A stretch of DNA of 28,874 nt from CAYYAQ01 sp964469555. Lineage in GTDB: Bacteria; Planctomycetota; UBA1135; UBA2386. The number at the start of each line of letters is the position of its first letter. Within the stretch, counting starts at the first letter, position 1. Both the position numbers and the translations under genes were made by a program. Under the pieces are notes generated by a model. That model ran no database searches. It had not been told where the DNA came from and saw only the letters and a program-made list of their open reading frames with translations. The stretch is taken from assembly GCA_964469555.1 (NCBI GenBank), contig CAYYAQ010000062.1, positions 1 to 28,874 of the forward strand. The letters run 5' to 3'. Positions 1-7,892 of the stretch are shown in pieces.

Positions 1-134
1 GCGCTCCAATCGACCTGCCAATCCTGCCCGTTGGCGGCGGTGAACTGCCCCCAGGTGCCGGAAGGTTCGACTTCCTGGGCCAGACTGACGGATGGAAGGA
101 GAACAGCTAACACGAGGCTATGAACAGCTTTCAT
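1..134 (-). CDS. Exported protein, N-terminal fragment (runs off left edge)
   Basis: Reading leftward from an ATG at 134, the frame is open to the window edge (44 full codons). It starts with a classic Sec signal peptide, MKAVHSLVLAVLLPSVSLA, with a basic n-region (K2), a hydrophobic core and an A-x-A-like end (SLA) before QEVEPSG. The mature start continues with aromatic-rich TWGQFTAANGQDWQVDW and then leaves the window. The protein is therefore secreted, periplasmic or surface-located. The family cannot be told from 25 mature residues. The stretch before the ATG (AGAAAGACACC) is at best a weak ribosome binding site. This short gene start is supported by its signal peptide rather than by homology. 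Confidence 0.7.
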   Translation of the reverse strand, partial: MKAVHSLVLAVLLPSVSLAQEVEPSGTWGQFTAANGQDWQVDWS

Positions 135-544
135 GGTGTCTTTCTTCTAGTGGTAGACGGACGAGGCACCTGGAGATCCTACAGCATAATTCGTACGGGC
201 CCTCCTCCCTACGGTCGAGTTTCGGGGGTCCGGTACGGCCTGATCCTCCGATCCAGGGCGGTTTTCGCGTTTTAGAACACGATGTCGGGGACTTCACCGG
301 ACCGAGAAAACGCCGAGATGATCCACGTGGCGTCCCGGCGCGCCGCCGAGTTGCGCAGTCAGTTCCTCGCATACTCCGGCAAGGGGCGGTTCACCGTGCA
401 CGCGCACCACGCCCGTCGGGTGAATTGGATACCCTTGGCAAGTTCTACATGGCGAGCAATGCCGTGCCGCTGCGGTTGAAGTAGCACCACCACCCGTTCT
501 CGGCAGGAATGGAATCCAGCCGGATCGACCCACGCCCCGCGTCA
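135..544. other. 410-bp gap with possible decayed coding scraps
   Basis: No intact gene is supported here. On the minus strand two short frames look protein-like. One runs from about 540 to a stop at 445-447 and contains RLDSIPAENGWWWCYFNRSG. The other runs from about 357 to a stop at 272-274 and contains RRDATWIISAFSRSG. They are in different frames, neither has a start codon, and they lie between the exported fragment on the left and the Lys/Pro-repeat gene on the right. They may be remnants of one or two broken genes, or chance open frames in GC-rich DNA. The plus-strand open frames here have no start signal or recognisable content. Confidence 0.3.
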
Positions 545-1762
545 CTATTTGACGATGCTCGACAGCAGTCTGCCGGACTGGTCTTTGGCTTTGGGGTAGT
601 CAGCCTTCAGGCGAGCGATCGCGTCGTGAGACTTGTTCCGGAACTTGCCGATGAGATTGGCCCGCGGATAGGTCATTCTTTGCTTCTCGTAGCTGGCTTT
701 CACTTCGGTGTGATGCTTCGCGATCTTCTGGGACAACACCGCGATCCGGTGCAGCGCCCACGCCCTCGCTGAGATCCCGGTGCTGTAGACGGCATCGCCC
801 CCCATCTTGAGCGTCTTCTCGTAGGCCAACACCGCGACTCCCTGGGTTCGCGCGCGGATCTTCATGACGTCCTGCTTTCGTCGATGTCGGGCGAGCTCCG
901 CGAGAACCTCCTGGCACGCGCCCCGGCTGTTGTGGATGAAGATCCTCAACCCTGCCTGGTGGCCGCGATCGCTTCCCTTCAGCCGGCTTGTCAGCCCCCA
1001 CGCCTTCTCCAGGGTCTTGTTCAGAGCCGCGCTCACGCGAGATCTCGACTTGGTGGAACGCGAGGCATCCTGCGCCTTGGCTGCATCGCTGAGGAGATCG
1101 TGGATCACCTGCACCGCTGGCGGAGGCATGGCCGCCTTGCGCTCGGCTTCCTCTCGTGCCGCAGCCTTCGCTGCTTCGGCGACCTTGCGCGCGGCTTCGC
1201 GCTGGCGGCGTTCTACGTCGTCAAGGTATCTCTCGTGTTCGTCCGAGTTGGCGTTCTTCTCACGAGTGTATCGCAGGACAGCAACCCAACGCTTCCCGTC
1301 GTTCGCCGTTTTCCAGCTGGCGCGGATGGTGCGACCGCGCTGTGCGATCCTGAGAACGTTCTCGAAGTCTTCGTCGGCGAGCGCGCCGCTCTCGACCATC
1401 TTCTCGGAACGGGCGGCAACCGCGCGCGACCGATCGAGCATCTCCTGTTGTTCCTTCAAGGAGCCGCCCGCCTCCTCGAGGGTCGCGGGCTCGGAGATCT
1501 TGGGCTTGGGTTCGAGCTTCGGCTTGGTCTCGGGCTTCGGCTTTGGTTTGAGCTTCCGCTTGGACCTTGGTTTTGATTCGAGCTTCGGCTTGGGTTCGAG
1601 CTTCGGCCCGGGCTTGTTCTCGGACTTCGGCAAGGGGTCGACCCGCGGCTTCTCGGCGACCACCTCTGGAGCGTCAGAATCGTCCTGTCTCGTCTCGCGC
1701 ACATACGCCAGGCCCACCAGAACTCCGAGGACGATCAACCCGCCGCCGAGCACAACCCACAT
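545..1762 (-). CDS. Membrane-anchored Lys/Pro-repeat coiled-coil protein, function unknown
   Basis: This 405-residue protein is not one I recognise. Residues 3-20 form a single hydrophobic helix (VVLGGGLIVLGVLVGLAYV) preceding a charged segment, so it is probably anchored in a membrane by its N-terminus. Residues 43-90 are a low-complexity linker of KPKPEP/KPKLEP repeats. About residues 97-215 are rich in Glu, Lys, Arg and Ala, likely helical or coiled coil (EEAGGSLKEQQEML; REAARKVAEAAKAAA). The C-terminal 190 residues are basic and helix-rich, without a known motif. The Lys/Pro linker is of the kind that spans periplasm or cell wall (as in TonB), but no TonB C-terminal domain is visible. The start is the first ATG; the frame is open upstream to a TGA without another ATG, and no good ribosome binding site is seen. 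It lies downstream of the small signal-peptide ORF and may be part of an accessory region. Confidence 0.6.
   Translation of the reverse strand: MWVVLGGGLIVLGVLVGLAYVRETRQDDSDAPEVVAEKPRVDPLPKSENKPGPKLEPKPKLESKPRSKRKLKPKPKPETKPKLEPKPKISEPATLEEAGGSLKEQQEMLDRSRAVAARSEKMVESGALADEDFENVLRIAQRGRTIRASWKTANDGKRWVAVLRYTREKNANSDEHERYLDDVERRQREAARKVAEAAKAAAREEAERKAAMPPPAVQVIHDLLSDAAKAQDASRSTKSRSRVSAALNKTLEKAWGLTSRLKGSDRGHQAGLRIFIHNSRGACQEVLAELARHRRKQDVMKIRARTQGVAVLAYEKTLKMGGDAVYSTGISARAWALHRIAVLSQKIAKHHTEVKASYEKQRMTYPRANLIGKFRNKSHDAIARLKADYPKAKDQSGRLLSSIVK
1499..1625. repeat. Degenerate tandem repeat encoding the Lys/Pro linker
   Basis: An imperfect repeat of units like ggcttgggttcgagcttc, read on minus as GAA-x-x-CCC-AAG-type codons, encodes the KPKLEPKP linker of the 545-1762 gene. 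Copies vary by substitution, and unit number could vary between strains. Confidence 0.6.
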
Positions 1763-1826
1763 GGAGTAGGCCAGCAGGAGCTGGTTCCTGCCGGCGCGCG
1801 CGGCGGGTGCGGGCGTTGGTGGGTTC

Positions 1827-1859
1827 CCTCATTTCCACCAAGGCTAAGCGGAAATGAGG
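1827..1859. terminator. Perfect 10-bp inverted repeat (hairpin)
   Basis: CCTCATTTCC (1827-1836) and GGAAATGAGG (1850-1859) pair perfectly around a 13-nt loop. The stop codon of the 33-codon signal-peptide ORF (1844-1846) lies in this loop. There is no T-tract on either side, so it is a weak candidate for a Rho-independent terminator of the 1844-2731 minus-strand genes. It could equally be an operator, or a leader structure for the 545-1762 gene. Confidence 0.45.
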
Positions 1860-1945
1860 TCGATCGCCAACGGCATGGACTTCCAAGTCGCCTGGGCTGC
1901 GGTAAGCGGGAGTAGAGCCAAGACCGCGATGCAAGATCTGTGCAT
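1844..1945 (-). pseudogene. 33-codon signal-peptide ORF, probably a broken secreted protein
   Basis: An ATG at 1945 opens a frame that reads MHRSCIAVLALLPLTAAQA followed by TWKSMPLAIDLISA and a TAG at 1844-1846. The first 19 residues are a textbook Sec signal peptide (H2 R3, hydrophobic core, AQA cleavage site). It has a better ribosome binding site than most genes here (GGAACGAG, about 6 nt upstream) and begins 12 nt after the stop of the glycine-rich gene. Only about 14 mature residues follow before the stop. It is either a short secreted peptide or, more likely, the intact front of an exported protein whose remainder was lost. The following minus-strand gene is in another frame and has its own membrane helix. 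Confidence 0.45.
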
Positions 1946-1957
1946 CTGATCTCGTTC

Positions 1958-2731
1958 CTAGTTCGTGATCGTCGTGATGAGCACGTTGGTCAGGAGTGGG
2001 CGCTTCGACACGGTAATCGTGTTGAGCGCCTGCCAGTGAACCATGACGCCGAGCAGTTGCGTGTTGTTCGGGATCGGCACGTCGAACGTCGCGATGCCGT
2101 CAAGCCCGCTCGTCGCCTTCTTGATCCCGAAGATGAGCATTGTGCCGGGGTCTAGCTTGAGCTTGCCGAACGGCGGAAAGTTGATGTCAGCACCCTTGGC
2201 GGCGAGGGCAAGCATGATCGTGTCGTCGGGGAGGGCGATGACGCGCAGTTTCATCGTGGTGCCAATCTTGGACTCAGTGACCTTGTCGAGATCCGGTAGA
2301 CGTAGGGTCATTGAGGTCTGGCTGTTCTTGATCGCATAGGCTGGCGGCGTTGCATAGCTGTCAACTCGAAGATAGCCAGTTCCGCCATGGCCGCCCCCGC
2401 CTGACGCTGAGCCTGCAGACACCGTGATTGACCCAGTCACCGAGACTGAAACAAGCGACCGTATCCAAGCTTTGCCACCTGAACCTGTTCCACCGGTGAC
2501 TTGGCCGAGATCGCTGCTGGTTGCTTTGATGATCCCTGAGATCGAAATCGGGCCATCTGCCACCATGCCAAGGAATCCTCCGCCGCCGCCTCCGAACCTA
2601 TTGGACCCCCCACCACCACCGCTCCCCGCCTCTATGCTAATCGGCACGAGAGAGCCGTAGGCTTTGCCGCCCGCCATGCCGCAAACGTTGAGCGAGCCGG
2701 GAATCCTCCTCTCGCGTCGCGAGAGGGGAGA
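1958..2731 (-). pseudogene. Glycine-rich surface/secreted protein, probably 5'-truncated at tRNA-Pro
   Basis: An open frame of 239 codons from the first ATG (2677), extending with no stop up to the tRNA-Pro end. The reading before the ATG (PGSLNVCG, then MAGGKAYGSLVPI) looks like continuous protein rather than leader, and the ATG has no ribosome binding site or signal peptide, so the real N-terminus seems to be missing. Residues 15-35 are very glycine-rich (SGGGGGSNRFGGGGGGF), and alternating hydrophobic/Gly strands such as ISISGIIKATS and SVSVTGSITVSAGSA follow, as in beta-helical or glycine-rich secreted proteins. The C-terminal 110 residues (LPDDTIMLALA; LKLDPGTMLIFG; IPNNTQLLGVMVHWQA) resemble a C-terminal beta-sandwich. 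Codon use is less GC-rich than neighbours by eye. Function unknown. If translation starts at the ATG, it spans 1958-2677. Confidence 0.5.
2708..2726 (-). terminator. Hairpin just downstream of tRNA-Pro
   Basis: CCTCTCGCG and CGCGAGAGG form a 9-bp perfect palindrome around a single base, six bases after the CCA end of tRNA-Pro. The T-tract expected of an intrinsic terminator is absent (AGGATT follows on minus), so it may act in 3' processing or as an imperfect terminator. Confidence 0.5.
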
Positions 2732-2808
<77 letters not shown>

Positions 2809-2811
2809 ACA

Positions 2812-2831
2812 GCGGGTGCCTGGGCACCCGC
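2812..2831 (-). other. Hairpin in the presumed tRNA-Pro 5' leader
   Basis: GCGGGTGCC (2812-2820) and GGCACCCGC (2823-2831) form a near-perfect palindrome ending 3 nt before the tRNA 5' end. With the promoter at 2841-2869, transcription would start near 2834, so this stem-loop would occupy the pre-tRNA leader removed by RNase P. Confidence 0.5.
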
Positions 2832-2840
2832 GGGGGCGAG

Positions 2841-2869
2841 ACGCTACGCACCGCGAGGCGTGCCGTCAA
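2841..2869 (-). promoter_or_regulatory. Sigma-70-like promoter for tRNA-Pro
   Basis: TTGACG (2869-2864), a 17-nt spacer and TAGCGT (2846-2841) on the minus strand, followed about 32 nt later by the tRNA. The -35 box is close to consensus and the -10 weak. The spacing and position fit, and the same layout is seen for the two other tRNAs. Confidence 0.5.
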
Positions 2870-2915
2870 GAATCCTCTTCGCCCCCTTCCGGGCATCCCT
2901 TTAGATGGCGTTCCC

Positions 2916-4307
2916 ATGCGCTACCCCCCTCTAGGACCGGAACTTCGCGAACTCCTCGCCGGAGGCGATGAGGAGCACGCAAGGCTGCGCGAGCTGCTGG
3001 AGAACAACCACCCCAGACGCGCGGCGGAGATCCTGACCTGCCTGCGGCCGGACGAGATCACGACCGCCATGAGCCTGCTCGAAATCGGCGTCGAGCAGGA
3101 GATGTTCGAGTACTTCGAACCCGACCTGCAGGAGAAGATCGTCCTCGGATCGAGCCGGGCGCGCATCCAGGAGCTCCTGGCCGGGTTGCCGTCCGACGAG
3201 CGCGCCGACTTCCTCGACAGCCTCGATGAGGTAGTACGCCAGCAACTCATGCCGCTGCTCGCCCGCGAGGCGCGCCTCGATCTTCTGCGCCGCGACAGCT
3301 TCGAAGACGACAAGGTCGGCGCGATCATGAGCACGGAGTTCTGCCTTCTCGGCCAGGAGCTGACGATGCCCCGGGCCCTCGAAGAGGTTCGCCAGCAAGC
3401 CCCTTCGAAGGAGACGATCTACTACTGCTACGTTCTGGACCGGGACGGGAAGCTCCGCGGCTTCATCTCGCTGCGCGACCTCATCGTCGCGGAACAGAGC
3501 CTGACCGTCGGCGAGGTGATGAAGACCGAACTCGTGTGGGTCACGGTCAACGACGATCAGGAACACGCGGCGCGGATGATCCGCGAGTACGACATCCTGG
3601 CTCTGCCCGTGCTCGACGAAGAGCAACACATGGTCGGGCTGATCACGCACGACGACGCCGTCGACATCATCGATGAGGAATTCACCGAAGACGTAAAGAT
3701 GATCGCGGGTATCACCGCGGTCGAAGACGAACCTGACGACTACATGGCGTCGTCGGTCCTCATGCACTTCCGCGGTCGCGTGACGTGGTTGGCCTTCCTG
3801 GCGATCAGCTTCCTGGCGATCGCCTTGATCATCGAGTGGAAGGGCAAACCCATCCTGCAGAGTGGTCCCGGCGCCATCATCGCGTTCCTCCCGCTACTGT
3901 TGGCGACCGGCGCCAACGTCGGGGGACAGGCGAGCGCTCTCATCCTGCGCGCGCTCGCCGTGCACTCCCTCGATCACACCGCCCTGAAGAGCGTGTTGTG
4001 GAAGGAGTTTCGTATCGGGTTGCTGCTGTGCTTCGTGCTCGGCGGAATCGTGTTCGGGCTGACGGGGTTGTTCGCCATGTTCGAAGGAGAGCCATTCGAC
4101 GCGGCGCTCGGCTTCGGCGTATCCGCGGCAGTCGGCGCCCACGTCATCACCGCCGCGGTGGTCGGCTCGATGATCCCGTTGCTGTTCTCGAGAATGGACA
4201 TGAAGCCCGAGGTGTTCTCGCACCCGGCGCTGAACTTCGTGTCGGACACGACCGGCACGATCATCTACCTGGTCGTCCTCTTCCTGGTGCTTCCGGCGTC
4301 GGCCTGA
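2916..4307 (+). CDS. mgtE: Magnesium transporter MgtE
   Basis: This 463-residue protein has the full MgtE layout. Residues 1-130 are the acidic, helical MgtE N domain. Residues about 133-257 are a pair of CBS domains (VGAIMST; VGEVMKT; VGLITHDD), which sense cytosolic Mg2+. A linker helix (about 258-287) leads to five membrane helices, about 288-307, 318-336, 366-388, 396-423 and 440-460. The pore signature ATGANVGGQAS (330-340) matches the family's G-N-x-G-x-Q region, and D444 in FVSDTTGTIIY corresponds to the conserved pore aspartate. MgtE passes Mg2+ (and some Co2+) inward and closes when internal Mg2+ is high. The segment before TM5 (FSHPALNF) departs from the usual form. Transcribed away from tRNA-Pro. 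No clear ribosome binding site precedes the ATG, but the N-terminus fits the family. Convergent to the next gene, with only 18 bp between. Confidence 0.93.
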   Translation: MRYPPLGPELRELLAGGDEEHARLRELLENNHPRRAAEILTCLRPDEITTAMSLLEIGVEQEMFEYFEPDLQEKIVLGSSRARIQELLAGLPSDERADFLDSLDEVVRQQLMPLLAREARLDLLRRDSFEDDKVGAIMSTEFCLLGQELTMPRALEEVRQQAPSKETIYYCYVLDRDGKLRGFISLRDLIVAEQSLTVGEVMKTELVWVTVNDDQEHAARMIREYDILALPVLDEEQHMVGLITHDDAVDIIDEEFTEDVKMIAGITAVEDEPDDYMASSVLMHFRGRVTWLAFLAISFLAIALIIEWKGKPILQSGPGAIIAFLPLLLATGANVGGQASALILRALAVHSLDHTALKSVLWKEFRIGLLLCFVLGGIVFGLTGLFAMFEGEPFDAALGFGVSAAVGAHVITAAVVGSMIPLLFSRMDMKPEVFSHPALNFVSDTTGTIIYLVVLFLVLPASA

Positions 4308-4325
4308 ACAGGGCTACGTCGGCTC

Positions 4326-6245
4326 CTACTTCTCGGGGTCGGATTCGGTCGCGGCGTCGCCAGACGAAGGCTCGGGTGTCGGAATCGTCGCGGGAGGTTC
4401 CGATGCCTCCGCCCCGGTCGGAGTCGCCTCGGTCGGAGTCGCCTCGGTCGCGGAAGTCTCGGTCGCGGAAGTCTCGGGCGCAGTTGTCTCCGCTGGCGGA
4501 GTCTCGACCGCAGTGGTCTCCGCCGCATCGGTCTCGGGTGGTGTCGATTCGGACGAGCCCGTCCCAACCGGAGTCTCGGCGGGCTTCGCCGCCTCGGGTT
4601 GTGCCGGCGGCGTCGCCGCGCCCCCACCGAGACCCGACATCAGACCCGCGATCTTCGACTGCAACTCGCTGCTCTGGACCTTCTGGCGCCCGCCGGACTT
4701 CGGCTTCGACTCGGTCTCCTCGCGCTTCGTCTTTACCAGCTGCCGGAGCTTCATGCGGAATCCGCCGCGCTCGCCGGGCTCGGTCTCGCGCCAGCGCTGG
4801 CTCTTCAGCCGCTGCTGGATGTTCGCGCGGTTCATGTTCACACTGGTCACGTGGCGCGCTTCCGGCGTAAAGATGTGCACGCGACCGTGGCCGCCGACAA
4901 CGACGATGGTGTTTTCCTTGTCGTCCCAGAGGATGCCGTCGTCCCCCACCGACCCAGCCTCGCCGTACGCCTTGGTCGTCGGGCGGTCGCCCTTGGCGGC
5001 GCGGCGCTCGGCGTGCTCGGTGCGGCGGCTGCGATGGCGCTCGCGATCTTCGAGACGCTTTGCGAGGTCCTGGAGCATCGGCAGGATGAACTCTTCTTCG
5101 TCGGGAGCGCTGCCGTTCTTCTGCAAGCCGCGGAGCCGCAACGAGGCTTCGTCCAGGTCTCCCTGGAACCGCTGCAGAATCTGCGCCACCGAGTGGTCGA
5201 CGAGATTCATCACGTCGCAGAGACCGACCGGGTGAAGGCGCAGCACGGGGTGGCCCTCGAGATCCTTGCCGAGGAGCACCTGGAACGAGAACGCCGCCTT
5301 CGCGTCCTGGCCGCGCACGGCGAACAGGCCCGCGTCGACCTGACCGAGGATGCGGAAGACAGGCGAGGTCTTGCCAAACTCGGCGAGCTGCGCGGTGCGC
5401 AGAACCCGCCCCGCGCTGACGTGGGTCAACGTGACCTCTTCGCCACCGAGGAGCTTGTCGATGCCCGCAGACTTCCGTTCGATCGCCATCGTGACGAAGT
5501 CGGTGAACTTCGGGCGCCCGGTGCTGCCGTAGCCATCGAACACGAGGCGCGGTTCGTCGGGTCGACAACCCTCGGCTTCGGCGCTCTCGCTGAAGAAACA
5601 GTAGACGGCGCCGGGAACCAGGGCGTCGTCGTTGTCGCGGACGTCGGCGACGAGCTTGAGCACGGCGTTGACGAGTTGGCTCGCACAGCGCGTACCGTCC
5701 ATGCGAGCGTCGAGCGGCACGCGCATCTCGAGTTCCATGAAGCGCGGGCGACTGAGGAAGTGCACGTGTTGTGAATCGAGAACGGAGCGGAGCATCGAGG
5801 ACAGCGCTCGCACCGCGTCGTTGGCGTGCCCCATCGGGGACTCGCCGCGTGCCTTGCGCTTCTTGCCGCCGCGACCATCGGGCCTGGCGGGAAGCGGGTG
5901 CCTCTCGCCCTGTGTCCCGGTCGCAGACGACCTCGGCTTGCGATTGCGTTTGCGCTTCGGTCGGTCGCCGGACGGGCGGGAACCGCCAGATCCGCCCTGC
6001 TTCTCGCGGTCCTGTCCGGCCCCTTCCTTGGGCGCGTCGCCCTGCTGGGCAGCGTCCTTCTGGGTACCACCTGCCGGGGCAGGCGTGGTGCCAGCCGATT
6101 CGTCAGAGCGGCTGACGATCGCCTGGAGCGCGTCGCTCATGACCTTCATCGGGTCGGTCTTGGCCCCGGTGTCGGAGCCGCTCTTGGCGTCGTCGCTGGG
6201 CGCAGGATTCTTGCTGTCGGACGGTTGGTCGGTCACGCCCGCCAT
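4326..6245 (-). CDS. Conserved-looking protein with low-complexity ends, function unknown
   Basis: I chose the ATG at 6245 (639 aa), because the longer frame starts at a TTG overlapping the divergent gene and adds 27 basic residues. Residues 1-130 are disordered and rich in Ser, Pro, Lys and Gly. The core, about 130-390, looks folded (VHFLSRPRFMELEMRVPLD; ALVPGAVYCFFSES; VTLTHVSAGRVLRT; HPVLRLHPVGLCDVMNLVD), followed by a charged helix. A small domain after it reads ILWDDKENTIVVVGGHGRV, HIFTPEARHVTSV, and a basic stretch. The last 130 residues are Thr/Glu/Pro repeats (ETSAT, ETTAP). There is no signal peptide or membrane helix, so it is probably cytoplasmic. I do not recognise a family. Divergent from cystathionine beta-synthase across 80 bp. 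Confidence 0.75.
   Translation of the reverse strand: MAGVTDQPSDSKNPAPSDDAKSGSDTGAKTDPMKVMSDALQAIVSRSDESAGTTPAPAGGTQKDAAQQGDAPKEGAGQDREKQGGSGGSRPSGDRPKRKRNRKPRSSATGTQGERHPLPARPDGRGGKKRKARGESPMGHANDAVRALSSMLRSVLDSQHVHFLSRPRFMELEMRVPLDARMDGTRCASQLVNAVLKLVADVRDNDDALVPGAVYCFFSESAEAEGCRPDEPRLVFDGYGSTGRPKFTDFVTMAIERKSAGIDKLLGGEEVTLTHVSAGRVLRTAQLAEFGKTSPVFRILGQVDAGLFAVRGQDAKAAFSFQVLLGKDLEGHPVLRLHPVGLCDVMNLVDHSVAQILQRFQGDLDEASLRLRGLQKNGSAPDEEEFILPMLQDLAKRLEDRERHRSRRTEHAERRAAKGDRPTTKAYGEAGSVGDDGILWDDKENTIVVVGGHGRVHIFTPEARHVTSVNMNRANIQQRLKSQRWRETEPGERGGFRMKLRQLVKTKREETESKPKSGGRQKVQSSELQSKIAGLMSGLGGGAATPPAQPEAAKPAETPVGTGSSESTPPETDAAETTAVETPPAETTAPETSATETSATEATPTEATPTGAEASEPPATIPTPEPSSGDAATESDPEK
4416..4490. 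repeat. Five tandem 15-bp units in the 3' end of the unknown gene
   Basis: Two exact copies of ggtcggagtcgcctc (4416-4430, 4431-4445), two of ggtcgcggaagtctc (4446-4460, 4461-4475) and one diverged copy (4476-4490). The unit is a multiple of three, so copy changes alter the length of the Thr/Glu-rich tail without shifting frame. Confidence 0.8.
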
Positions 6246-6325
6246 ATTCCGGTGCCGGCCCGGCTTTGCAAAGAGGTAATCCGCTGTTGCCTGCCCAGCG
6301 GCCAAGGCGTTGAATCGGCGGCACA

Positions 6326-7744
<1,419 letters not shown>

Positions 7745-7768
7745 GAAAGGGCCCGCCAGGAAACGACG

Positions 7769-7885
7769 CTACTTCTTGGCCGCAATCTTGTTGCTCAGGG
7801 TGGCGTCGTCGGGGAAGAGGGCGGCGCACGTCCCAAACATCTTCTGGACGCCGATTCGCCCTACTGACTCAGGCCCCCCGGCCAT
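7769..7885 (-). pseudogene. 38-codon ORF, perhaps the tail of a lost protein
   Basis: From an ATG at 7885 the minus strand reads MAGGPESVGRIGVQKMF, then GTCAALFPDDATLSNKIAAKK and a TAG. The second half resembles the last helix of a tetratricopeptide-like protein, but there is no ribosome binding site. It starts 8 nt past the stop of the large EF-hand gene, in a different frame. It is either a remnant of a fused or duplicated C-terminus, or a very small protein. Nothing else is seen between 7745 and 7892. Confidence 0.3.
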
Positions 7886-7892
7886 GGCAAGG

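Noticed and set aside
1499..1625. CRISPR array
   Set aside because: The repeats are short, coding and have no unique spacers. No CRISPR array or cas gene was seen anywhere in the window.
2812..2831. Terminator for a plus-strand gene
   Set aside because: No plus-strand gene ends to its left, and it fits the tRNA-Pro leader better.
2916..3767. Long minus-strand open frames antisense to mgtE
   Set aside because: They are shadows of a high-GC gene: Arg/Asp/His-rich, no start signal, and mgtE on plus is unmistakable.
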